A DNA stretch of 64,000 nt from Phoronis australis (lineage: Eukaryota > Phoronida > Phoronidae): assembly GCA_002633005.1 (NCBI GenBank), contig NMRA01000076.1, forward strand, positions 652,854-716,853, written 5' to 3'. Position numbers and translations under genes: made by a program. The notes under the pieces are model-generated. The model ran no database searches. It saw only the letters and a list, made by a program, of their open reading frames with translations, and was not told the DNA's origin. Positions within the stretch are counted from its first letter, which is position 1. Each line of letters starts with the position of its first letter. Of this stretch, positions 1 through 10,800 are shown one piece after another.

Positions 1-1023
1 TGCGTCATGAAATTTCCATGCTACTTTGAGATGGAGATTTAGTAAAATGTCTTGTTTAAGTGTAGCATTCCATTTTCTCCGTCTACCCTAAATACATACT
101 TGGAAGCTCAACAGGAAGTGGAATAAAGACAACTATATACTATTGTTTCCAAGGTACCCGTTTCTTCAAAATATCTCTGATTATTACTTTTTAATCAATT
201 AAACCGTTCAGAATATAATTTAGTCACATCACTGTTGAACAAAAAAGTAATACATAGACCTATTCTCTCCAAAAGTCGTTATTTTGCACCAAGTTTGACG
301 AAACAGACGTGAGGTCTAAGGCCGTGGTTCGTGCCTGTGTAGGTCCCTCAAGACAAGTGGGGTGGGTCAAGCGTGATAGCAATGCTGTGGTCTAAGTGAG
401 GAGTGATTGCTGCCAATAGTATCCAGTTGTTCTTTGAAGTTTTTTTGAGCAAAAAAGTTCACACATCTAGCTTTTGCTTTGTTTTAACTGGATCTAGAGG
501 TGTCAGCATTTTGAAAAGAATTCCTTGTCCAGGTCGAAATTGTTGCTGCAAATATTGTTACCCTTCAGGCAAATTCAATCTTGAACTTAAATGTGGTTGA
601 TAATGACATAGTTGAGTCTAAATATTCAGAAGTCAATAGCGTTTAGAATCTTGTCTCTGGTCTGGAAAAGGAGTAGCCGTGAATTTGTGATTCTTGGGAA
701 AAAGGTCTTGTTCCGGTGAATACTTCAAGGTAAAATGGTTTTGTTCAATTTCTTTATCCATGAGAAATTCCATCGAATGTGCTTTCTGCAAGATATGTAT
801 TTTTTGTCAAATGTCCTGAAACAAAATGATAGCAAGGGCTTTTGTTGAACATAATCGTGATTTCGACGATATCATCCACTCGATTTTTCTTTACTGAGAC
901 AAGGAAATTATGTTTATTTGCAAGACTTATTTGGGAATTTTTATGGAGCGTTTCGCTCTAAATCTGCAGTGCTTATTTCGGACAAGTATGCACTATAAAA
1001 TTATATCTAGCTGCTCCTTTCAG
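1..1023 (+). other. Intron of SLC13-like gene (5' part off window)
   Basis: AT-rich sequence ending in the CAG acceptor at 1021-1023. No upstream SLC13 exon is recognisable in any frame, so this is probably the 3' part of an intron whose donor lies before the window. Reading frames inside it show no protein family. Confidence 0.55.
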
Positions 1024-1161
1024 GCTGTGGAAATGGACGAGAACCCGCTCACATTCATGTTACCAATAACTGTTGCTACCTCGTTCGCGTTCATGTTGCC
1101 AGTTGCAACGCCGCCGAACGCAATTGTGTTCTCATCTGGATTCCTGCGCGTGTTTGACATG
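1024..1161 (+). CDS. SLC13 family cotransporter, penultimate coding exon
   Basis: The exon encodes 46 residues (AVEMDENPLT to LRVFDM) in phase 0, between CAG at 1021-1023 and the donor GTAAGA at 1162. It contains FAFMLPVATPPNAIVFSSG, which matches the conserved SLC13 block around the second SNT-type signature near the C-terminal sodium/substrate site (family knowledge). Members such as SLC13A2/A3/A5 couple sodium entry to uptake of di- and tricarboxylates at the plasma membrane. Which paralogue this is cannot be decided from two exons. The next exon at 2172 continues in the same frame. Confidence 0.9.
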
Positions 1162-2171
1162 GTAAGATTCACGTGCAACTAACAAAAGTGGATATTAAAC
1201 TGGTTATTGAGAAATTGTATATTAAAACATCTTGCTGCTCATTTCACTGACATGGACATTATTTATGGTCATGTTCTACCGGGACTACTGTAAAAGTGTT
1301 TGTATATTGCACTATTGTTTATGCTTAAGGGTTCGGCAGAGTTTGAATGTATCATTGAATATTTTAATTTTAATTCGGACTTTGCCTACTGAAAATCTCC
1401 AGAAAAATGAGGGGTAACAAATTTTCTTGACTTTTAATACCCTCGCGTTTAGTTGGCTTCTACGCAAAAAGTTACACCGTTGTGTTTTCGTTCGCGTTTT
1501 GTTTTGATGCGCATCGCGTTATCTATGAAGTAAAAATGAGGTGTCATCGACTTTTGAGACATTTCTGCTCATTCAGTGCCAAATAAGAATGCGCAATTTG
1601 ACCTTGGTAATTTTGAAAGTCACATTATCGCCAGATGGCCGTTATGTCTGGTTGTTGAGATTGTGCAATAAATTTGGCTGTTGTGAATATTGTATGACGA
1701 TGTGCCGTTTGAATAAAGGCACACTGCGCTTGGGTTTAGTTTTCGTTAATATGACGTTTTTGTGAAATTTGATGTTTGATAAGAACAAAAAATCAATGCA
1801 AAATCAACATTTTTAAAATTGAATAATCTGTTATTTGTTTTATGAATTTTAGTTAATGTCGTAAAACAAAGACTGATTTTCGGCTTTTTTGGCAGTGTCG
1901 AACCCCCATAACTAAAGTTGGAATCACTCGAGCTTTACAAGCATTTAGATAAAACGTGTTTTAAGTTAAAATAATTTGAATTGATCGTGTGAAACCATAC
2001 TGTACGTGACCTGGAGATGCAGGGTGAAGACAAAAACGCTCCTCGATTGAAAGAGTAACAATATTAACCTCAAAATTTAACGTTTTGCTTTTCATGCAAA
2101 AGCATCTCTCTGACGTCCTTGTTTTTACTGCGGAAGCAGGGCTAATGATAATTTTTTGCTTTTTTTCCCAG
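1162..2171 (+). other. Intron between last two SLC13 exons
   Basis: The intron runs from GTAAGA at 1162 to the polypyrimidine tract and CAG ending at 2171. No repeat or RNA gene is recognised in it. Confidence 0.75.
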
Positions 2172-2336
2172 GCGAAAGCGGGTTTCATGATGAACGTTGT
2201 CTGCGTGCTGACGTTACAGCTTGCGACCAATACGTGGGGCTACGCTATGTTCAACCTTGATACCTTCCCACTTTGGGCCGGAAACCTCAACACTACTACA
2301 ACCAGCGCTCCCGGCGATGTCACAACCATGGGTTAA
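2172..2336 (+). CDS. SLC13 family cotransporter, last coding exon
   Basis: The exon encodes AKAGFMMNVVCVLTLQL, then ATNTWGYAMFNLDTFPLWA, then a short Thr/Ser-rich tail, ending with TAA at 2334-2336. The N-T-W-G followed by F-x-L-D-T-F-P-x-W-A is the usual end of the last transmembrane helix and extracellular tail in SLC13A2/A3/A5. The tail after WA contains N-L-N-T, which allows N-glycosylation near the C-terminus, as known in this family. The exon is in phase with 1024-1161, so together they give the last 100 residues of a protein of roughly 550-600 residues. Confidence 0.9.
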   Translation, partial: AKAGFMMNVVCVLTLQLATNTWGYAMFNLDTFPLWAGNLNTTTTSAPGDVTTMG

Positions 2337-4284
2337 TTAAACTTAACTAGCGTCTGTTCTCTGGACTTCAGCTGAAATCAATGTGTGCCTGCTTTAACTG
2401 AAGTTCCGACTGCTCGCTGAATGTCGTTCGTTCACAAGGCCTAGTGTGGTAGACTTTTTGCCTATTCAAAGCATTTAAGACAACATTTACCGTTTCAACT
2501 TCAGACGATAACGGTGTGATGTGATTCTAAGCGGCTCGTAATGGCTAACGTACGTACGGTAGTAAATGCACTTAGGTCGCAAATCTGTAAGACTCATTTC
2601 GTACTTGTTGTTACAGAGTCATGTAATATTCCGTATACTTAATGATCCATCGCTTTTCACGGAAATTCGAAGTTAACAGGCAGACTAGTACATGAGAAGA
2701 AGAGAAAGACTCTTAATCATTCATTAACCTTTTCAGGCCGGGAGAACCGAAACTGAGTGTGTGCCTATCAGAGGTACAGATTTTTGAGAGCCAGTAGTTA
2801 TTCATCGGATGCAAACGAGCTAACGTCTTCCCACAGTTCGTTGCTCAAACGACACCTTATCCGTAATCATGAAAATTATCATTAAAACGGAAGGCAAAAG
2901 GCGAGACTTGTTATTATTCATAAGAGGAGTTATTTGCAATTATTAGACGTGAAGAAGTATGTTAAATTTATAATTTGTTAATTCAAGGTTCTTGTTTCAA
3001 TAAATATCAATGCACTTGCTACAGAGTTTCATGTATACACCATTTATCATTGAGAATCTCTGGAATAGAACACGGGTGCGTGTCAGTGTCCCCGAAGGGA
3101 ATTAGGTCAACAATGATGTTGTCGGATAGAGCATAAATGTTGAGTCCAAAGCAAAGAAAATACCGCCAGAGGATCGTCGGTCTCTCACAGAGAGACGATC
3201 TTGTCAACAGCCTACACTTCTGTTCAATTAAAGCTGCGTTTCGCCCGCTTTAGCTGGCTAAAAACGAAATCGAATTAGGCCTTTTACTCTCATAAAATTG
3301 GAATAATAATTTTCCTCTAACCCTATTGTGGGGTCCTATTTCCATTCGAAACCATCAGCCACTAAAGGATTTCGAATATGGCACATATTCGCATTGCCTT
3401 GAAATGGTAACGGAATTCAAACCCTGTCAGATCGAGTAAGGATATATACCTTATGCGATTTTCGTTTTTAGCCAGTTGAAGATGAAATGCAGCTTCAAAA
3501 TGAAACTTGTTTAAGCATTTATAATGGGTTGATGTGTGATGTGAGGATATTCTAAGTAATTGCTGGAAAAAACTTTTAGTTATTTAATACAAGATAAAAC
3601 ATCGGCTTACCTAGGTGTCGAGACATGTGTACATTAGCCTCGTTCCGGCGATCAAGCACGCAGTTGCATTGTGTAAACTAGCAAAACATAGTCCGCCGGT
3701 TACGTAAAAATTATCGAACCTCTTCCGAATATTCCCTAGAAACCTGAAACTCGAACTTTTACACTCGGCTACTGCACCTGTATCTAGAAATAACACCTCG
3801 GCCACAAGAACCTTCCGACGCAGATCTGATGAGTTCACGACAGAAACATCAGTTAGGGGATTATGGGAAGCGCCGCTGAACGTCGGCAACAAAAATCAAT
3901 TGCTGTTGCTGGTCCGATTAAAATCGCCAGACCACTCTAGGTATCGGGATGGAACTCAACCGACGGGATCAGCGGAGCATCGACCGAATTGTAAGTGACC
4001 AATGCATTGAGTTGAATTGTTCGTCGATAGTCATAATATTTTTAGGTGAAGGTCGCAAGGTTTCTAGTCTTGCGGGGATCGTGAGCTCAATATTTTTTAA
4101 ACAAGTTTAATTTCTACAAAAACAGAAATTCATGTGTATTATACTAGTGATACTAGCGAGGCGCAAAATTAACATTCTTACTCTTCATTGAGAAACATTG
4201 CTGGGTACACGCGTCTATTCTTATCCATGGAACGGGTAAAGTTAACGACTACATATTTTTGGTGATGAATCTTGCAAAAAAGTC
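2337..4284 (+). other. SLC13 3' UTR and intergenic region
   Basis: This stretch separates the SLC13 stop codon from gene A. An AATAAA at 2999-3004 is a plausible polyadenylation signal for the SLC13 transcript, giving a 3' UTR of about 0.7 kb. The minus-strand frame at 3611-3892 resembles no family I know. From about 4020 onward the sequence aligns with the region upstream of gene B (about 36990-37529), so the tandem duplication starts there. Confidence 0.5.
2999..3004 (+). terminator. Candidate polyadenylation signal (AATAAA) for SLC13-like gene
   Basis: Canonical AATAAA about 660 bp after the stop codon. It is a short motif in AT-rich DNA, so it is only a candidate. Confidence 0.35.
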
Positions 4285-4392
4285 ATGAAAACAAATATGC
4301 TCATCATGACAGTTTTACTGGCCGGTTTTGTGAATGGTAATTATCAGAAACCAATGTACATAGCTTACTCTGAACACTGGTCGGTAACGTAA
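4285..4392 (+). other. Small signal-peptide-like ORF upstream of gene A
   Basis: ATG at 4285 opens a 35-codon frame beginning MKTNMLIMTVLLAGFVNG and ending in TAA at 4390-4392. Its first half looks like a signal peptide, and a GTAATT after codon 17 could be a splice donor. The matching position upstream of gene B (37204-37323) keeps an open frame with the same hydrophobic start and a similar end. It could be an alternative first exon, an upstream ORF in the 5' UTR, or chance retention in a duplicated UTR. Confidence 0.3.
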
Positions 4393-4600
4393 ACAAATAA
4401 GAGTGCGAAACAGCTGACATTGCTCATACGGGGAATCCAGCGTTAGTGTCACGCATGGTTACATGAATGATGACGATATCTCATAGGTAACGGTCTCGTG
4501 ACAGCGGCATGTGATGGGTCATAATTGCCTGGAAGATTTATGGTAAAAGTAAACATCCCATGACCGTCCTGCTGAGTACATGCTTGCATGACAAACAAAG

Positions 4601-4882
4601 ATGTTCTCGGAAGGTTGCTTCTTGGTCGTGGTGCTTTCCGCCATTACAAGAAATGTGTACTGTATGCACCGTGCCGCAAGTGGAGAGATGTACACACACA
4701 AAGCAGTTTTGAGTGAAGACGCATACGAGGTGTTCTGGAAGTATGATTCGTCGGAAATCACATTTGAAGTAGAAGTCGCAACAACAGGATGGGTCGGCTT
4801 TGGACTGTCGCCAAACGGAGGAATGGCAGGATCGGATATAGTTATCGGGGGTGTGCATGATGACGGAAAGTCATATTTTAGG
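4601..4882 (+). CDS. Gene A exon 1: signal peptide and start of DOMON domain
   Basis: 94 codons in phase 0. MFSEGCFLVVVLSAITRNVYC is a plausible signal peptide. GEMYTHKAVLSEDAYEVFWK, TGWVGFGLSPNGGMAGSDIV and GGVHDDGKSYF are typical DOMON strands. The donor is GTAGGA at 4883. The start is chosen because gene B has an ATG and hydrophobic leader at the same place (37530). Confidence 0.88.
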
Positions 4883-7800
4883 GTAGGAAAATTTTCTCAA
4901 AATATTAATGAAAATGTTAGATTTTTGGAAGAAACTAAGCCATTCAGTCCACTAAAGATGAGCCTCAATTTTTCTGATACTACGACAGAGCTTTCAGAGC
5001 ATTTACGGCGAGTCAAGAAGTTCTTCAGAAAATCATAAGGCTAAGCAATGGTTCAAAATTTAATCCCATCAAATCGCCCAAATGTTATTTATCGATTCAT
5101 CCAATATGAAATGCATATATCCTGTATGAAACGCATAACTGGCTTATTTCGTGATTTAAGTCTGGAACAAACGTTCAGCTATTAAAAAAAAAGATCACGA
5201 GGCCTGTGGAAAGTAAATGGCCGAGGACGGGTTGCTTTTGTTTTGGGATACTGCTCGACAAGAATAATCTTTTATTATTTGATTGAAAAACAAATTAAAT
5301 AACCCAAATAGTGTTTAGTCTGATCCAGCACCTAAATGGTCGGCTCTAAACTGAATGAAACAATGGATGATTTTCTAGTTGAGTCCTCCAGGACATTCTT
5401 TCAGGCGAACATGATCTCAAAAACTAGAACTGTGGACTGATTCGATAGTTTGATTTCTGTATTCGAACCACTACGGACGTGTGCAATCATGCGGGCCATG
5501 AAAAATCTGTATTGAGGGTTTGGTGACTTAGCGAACAAGGTGGTCATTCATGTACATGTATAAGATAAAGCAAGAACATTTCCCATTCAGGTCAATTTTG
5601 AATGTTGATGAGGTGATAAGGTCATATTTAGTTGTTTATATTTTCAAAATCAAACATTCACCTAATATCAACCTAAGGGGCGCGGCAATGAATTCCTCAA
5701 ATCAGCTCAAAGTGATACAGTTGGCAGCATTGATCACTGGTGTAGAACTGGGTGGGGGGAGGGGGCGGCTATCTAACACTTTCTTTGATTCCCCAAAAAC
5801 CTTTCTACGACGCTGCAAATGAAGGCAATGGTTAGAACTGAGTTGATAAGCCAATAAATTAAAAAAAAAACTACCATACACACATCTGTGATGTAGAAGA
5901 TATTTTTGGCAAAAATTATGTAGTCGTGAGCTTTTTTATGTCGTGATGCATAGCTTGAAAATGGTGCGGGCCCAGACTATAACCAAATATGTTAGGTCAG
6001 ACACTCAGCGTATATCGTACTCTAGTGTTGACCTACGAAGTAAATACGAATGATCGTTAACGTTCACCTGTTTTCAAGGTTGACTGATTATACCTTCCAG
6101 CACTAAAGCACCTTTGACTTAGACCACTCACCATTAAGAAATTGTTCTCAACTTGTTCCTTGATGATGACTTCAAGGCTTTGAAGAGTAGTTTGTTATTG
6201 CTTGAGACCAGGCTCTGAAGTTGGCCGGTCACGGTGTACCAGTTGGACCAGGCTCTGAAGTTAGCCGGTCACGGTGTACCAGTTCATGCACTGCGCATGG
6301 TCTCTCACTATAACAAAGTGTAAGTTCTTCGCAAACCCAGAAATCACTACTCATCACAGTAAAACAGCTTTCATTAACGAGTTAACAATCGTTTTAAACG
6401 TGCAAAGTTTTAACGGCACGTCAATGTGGTGGGCTCAAGGCTAACGTTTGTCTGACGTTTGAAACAGGTTGCTCAACGCATGACACTTTCGTGATTCAGA
6501 AACGATCGGCTAAATGTCACCTTTATTTATAAATTTGTTGGTCAATACCCATTCAGCAGATGACGTGACACATCTGCGTGACCGAAGATGAAACAGAATT
6601 AAGCTTAAAACCTTCTAGCTAAGTTGATATTCAGGTTGTCCCAAAATGTTTTATTACTCTTTACCGCATCACATAATAAAATCAAATGATGTATGACCGG
6701 TCATGATATTTGTCGTACGTGCTTTGTTGCATACAACGAGAATACTGACACCTGGGCTGAGCAATTCGTGTAAGGACATGGCATATGTGTTTGTTAATTG
6801 TTCGGAGGTGTAAAGAGGTGATGATGCTGATAGTTCAGAGCGCACTTTAACGAGGTGAAAAAAATATTAGAGCAGGGGTCTGTTTTCATGAAAAGTGACC
6901 TAGGGCTTAAGTCAGAAATGTGGTCTTACACTCCCGCCTCACCAATGTGGCGGGACTGAAAGTGTAGACAAGTACTAGCTAATGGAAAACGCCGAGGAGA
7001 AATACCCACACCTAAGAGTGAACCGAGTGTTCATCGCAAGAGACAGGAATACTTCTTGAAGAGAACGTGATCAAAGCTTCAAGCAGAATTTCTGTCACTG
7101 TCAGATATTAGTAGGCAAAGTATGCGGCTGCGGGATTCTCATAAATGTACATACTAAGGTAGAAAGCCAGCTAGCTGTATGAAGACTATTGTCAACACAC
7201 ACTGCAGCTAGGAAGCCATGTGTAGAGCTCCGTTAAACACCGAAATTTCACACAACCCGGGTGCTCAACTAGTCACCCCGTCGTGAAACTTAGAGCTAAC
7301 AAAATGCAGTGGTGCATGCAGAATTTTGGAATAAACCGACATTTACTTTGCCCGTTACAGCCGTTCATAGAAGCAAAAAAAGCTATAAACGATAACAAAG
7401 GAGAATCTGTCGTCATTTTGAAAACAGTGCATACTCGTGACACGCGCGTACGCGCCATTTCTTNGCGTGGACGGCAAACGCTACGTTCTTCACACGAACG
7501 AGCCAAGTACGGCGAAGTGTGTCATCCGTCGGAAAGCGATTCAAAGGTACTCCCAAAGCGCGCGTGAGCCGATAATTAGTACATCCTGGTACGCAGCAAC
7601 AGTGTGGCATGTTGACTCACTAGTAAATGAAAGCAAACGACGACGGAACATAACACAACCGAGGTAGAACAATGACTGACTTGGCAGCTCTCACAGTCAG
7701 ACTATATGAAAAGAAATTGGCGCGAAATGCTTGCCTCCTAAAACGTCACTTCCGGAGTAGCGGATTGGTAATTAATAAAATTACGAAAATCTTTAATTAA

Positions 7801-10800
7801 GTGGAAAATGTGTCTAGGATAACCAACCTTATTTTAGCTCAAAATGACATGGAAAAAGGTTGCCTTCCCCTTTAATTGTTCGGAGGTGTAAAGAGGTGAT
7901 GATGCCGATAGTTCAGAGCGCACTTTTACGAGGTGAAAAAAATATTAGAGCAGGGGTCTGTTTTCATGAAAAGTGACCTAGGGCTTAAGTCAGAAATGTG
8001 ATCTTACGCTCCAGCCTCACCAGTGTGGCGGGACTGAAAGTTTAGACAAGTATTTTGAGTGCATCATTAATAGAAATTACCTCAGCAACTTGCAGTTATG
8101 TGTATATTCTCAGAGACTGCAGTTTTGCTGAATTGAGATTTAATCATTTTCAGGAGCTATCCAGGAATGTTCGTGATATTAACAGTTAAAACTGGTTTGC
8201 TGGATTACATTTTTGATTTTCTAAATCTTCGGAGACCTCTCGTCTCCTTCGGTAATCTTCTATAACTTGCATTTACATGTACATATTCTGAGAAACTTTT
8301 ATTTTTGCTCAAATGAAGTTTGATTATTTTTCTGAAATAGTTATGGGGAGCGTAAGACCATTTTCTAACTTTTAAGTCTTCAGTAATTTTTCAAGAAACG
8401 GACCCAAATGTGTGATTTACGTGTAAGTCTTCAGGTTATTTAGGATTCTAAGATGAGCAAATTAGGCTGAATTCAGAACATCGTATCTCAAAATTGACAC
8501 ATGGGGTTCTGTTACAATTTTTCATTTTTGCATAATGGGCTATTAAAATAAGGCATTTCACAATTTTTATCAAAAATATCAGAAGACGAATGATATTTTA
8601 GATAACTGTAACCGTGCGGTGTTTTTATATCAAGCGAAAATCATTCATGTTATTCCTATCGTTGTTTCGCTATGGCTGTACGTATTAAAGTTCCTTAACA
8701 AAAAAGAAATCGGATGTAATTCGCTTGGACAACCGCTAGATTCACAGTGAGATTATTACATACTGTTGGACTAGGTCGCCATGCTGGATTGGCCTGATAC
8801 GTGAGATGTAGAAATAACAATACACGCGGTTACCGAGGTAATCGACACGGCAAACGTATTTTTCAGAATTCAGCGAGTGGTTCTGAATTCGATAATAAAG
8901 TTTAAGTTAGTCAAACGTTTAATCACAGCACAAATGAAGTAAAGGGGCGACTTGTTAATTTCTGGTTACTCTGCTTTCAATCGTACCCTCACGGTTTAGT
9001 GTTTCACGTGCCGCATTCAAAGGGCTATTGTTATCAGTCAGAGATGAGCATTGTACCTAGTTTTGTCGACATGGCTACACAAGAGGTGTTGTCCTCTATG
9101 GAAGTCCAACGTGTTCTTTTGAGAACGCGTGTATTGCACGCGTTCATACGAGTGCAGTGCAATTGTCGGTCTAAATCCGGAAGTTGCTAGGGAATTCGAA
9201 TCTTGTCAGTTGTTAGCGGTGTAGGGGTATTATAGGTTAACGCGGGCAGGCGTGATTTGGTGACGGGATAATGTGCTAAGAAGATAAGCGTTCGCCTCAC
9301 GATGTTAGGGCATAACGCTTAATCGTCGTGAGAGACCGTCCGGAGTTGGTATATGGTGCAACTCGGGACGGTCTGGGGGCTACAGAAAACCACAGTTCAA
9401 CTGTGAGACTACACCAATGTGATAAACGAGAGTAGTTCTACTTGAAGCATCAGCTGCTGGTATGCTTATTTCTTTTATGACACACAATGTGTGACTGGGC
9501 AAAGCGTTTTCAAAATAATGTGGATAAATCAGTGGAGTGTGAGACCCCTAAGGTTCCTGTCAAGTCCTCACGGCAATTTTGCGTTATGCAACCTGGACAG
9601 GCAGGTCCAGATTCCGAGAATGGGTTAAATACATGTATTTAGACTTGCTAACATTTTAGGATCGCCATGCCACTGCGAACAGTGAGCCCACGGTGGACAG
9701 TTCTCAAGATTATATATTACTTCACAGCTCTCAACATCAAGACAAGACAACTTTAAGATTTCAGAGAAAAATGGATACATGCGATGACAATGATATGACA
9801 ATTAATGTGAGTATAAATTGTCTAGAGGTATCATGACTTAAACATTTGTTTCCAAAAAAGAAAAAAACATGTTTAGTTTTCCGTGTAATTAACTTAAAGA
9901 TGCAAAACCACTTGGTTTCTTCTACTACAAAATTTACCGGCTATCAAACCGATGTTAGTCGTTGCTGCTTTTGCATGTGTAACAGCTTGAACAAAGCACC
10001 ACATCAAACCAAAACAAATATATCGTTTAACTTGCTTGTTTATTACGTCTGCTTTTCCAGGAACAGCTAAAACTGCGATTAAAATGCTTATTAGTTTGCC
10101 ACCCCTGCGTATTCACCTTAGTAGTGAAACTGTTTACATCCTATCGTATGACGTGTAATGAGCGATGACAAAGTTTGCAATTCATAGAGACTGTAGCCCT
10201 GAAGTATAATGCCCACGAACAAGTGGGCAACTGCTTAATTTCAGGAGACTGAACTTCTTCGGCATATCCTAACGAAGTACTGGTGACGGGTATTGGTTCT
10301 TAAACGCAATCTCACCACATAAATTGAACATGGCCTATCAGGATCACAAATTTATATTCCTGATCTTAGAGACGACGGCAAACAGAACAACGTTTTTGTC
10401 AAACTGTAGCCACCTATCAGTCTGCTCAACTGGCAGGAGAGCATGGGCCATTCCTTGGTAAGAAGGAGCTGTTTTATGCTCTCAGACAGTCAAGTAGCCA
10501 TTAAAGCTCTAATTATCTCGTGAGTTTTAGGGCCTGTGTGGACGAGCTCAAACACTTGTCAGCTGAAAGACTGTCTTCGACAACTGGGGCAAAGCATACT
10601 GTACGTTGCAATGGGGCTATTCGACGAATTCTCCTCGCCGTGTCGCTGCTGTACCAGTGGTGATTGCATTGTGCATGCGCCGCTGTCCGCATGTAAATAG
10701 CTGGTAAAAAGACGGAATTGCTATCAAAATACGTCGTCGCACAAAGCCTTACTATATCTATTGACATTTTCCCGGGTGCAAATCTTTGACGAGTGGTCAA

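Larger units (their letters stand above)
4883..9659 (+). other. Gene A intron 1
   Basis: This 4.8 kb intron contains a 40-bp tandem repeat (6206-6284), a duplicated 180-bp segment (6794-6978 and 7872-8056), a THAP transposon fragment (7465-7875), an assembly gap at 7464 and a cluster of inverted repeats (9296-9405). Nothing is recognised in the remainder. Confidence 0.7.

Noticed and set aside
3611-3892. 93-residue minus-strand gene
   Set aside because: No recognisable domain, no splice context, and stop codons close on both sides in every alternative frame.
4519-4858. Minus-strand ORFs over gene A exon 1
   Set aside because: They are antisense shadows of the DOMON-coding exon; the same shadows appear over gene B exon 1.
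9296-9405. tRNA gene
   Set aside because: TTCAA flanked by a palindrome recalls a T arm, but there is no matching acceptor stem, D arm or anticodon arm at the right spacing.
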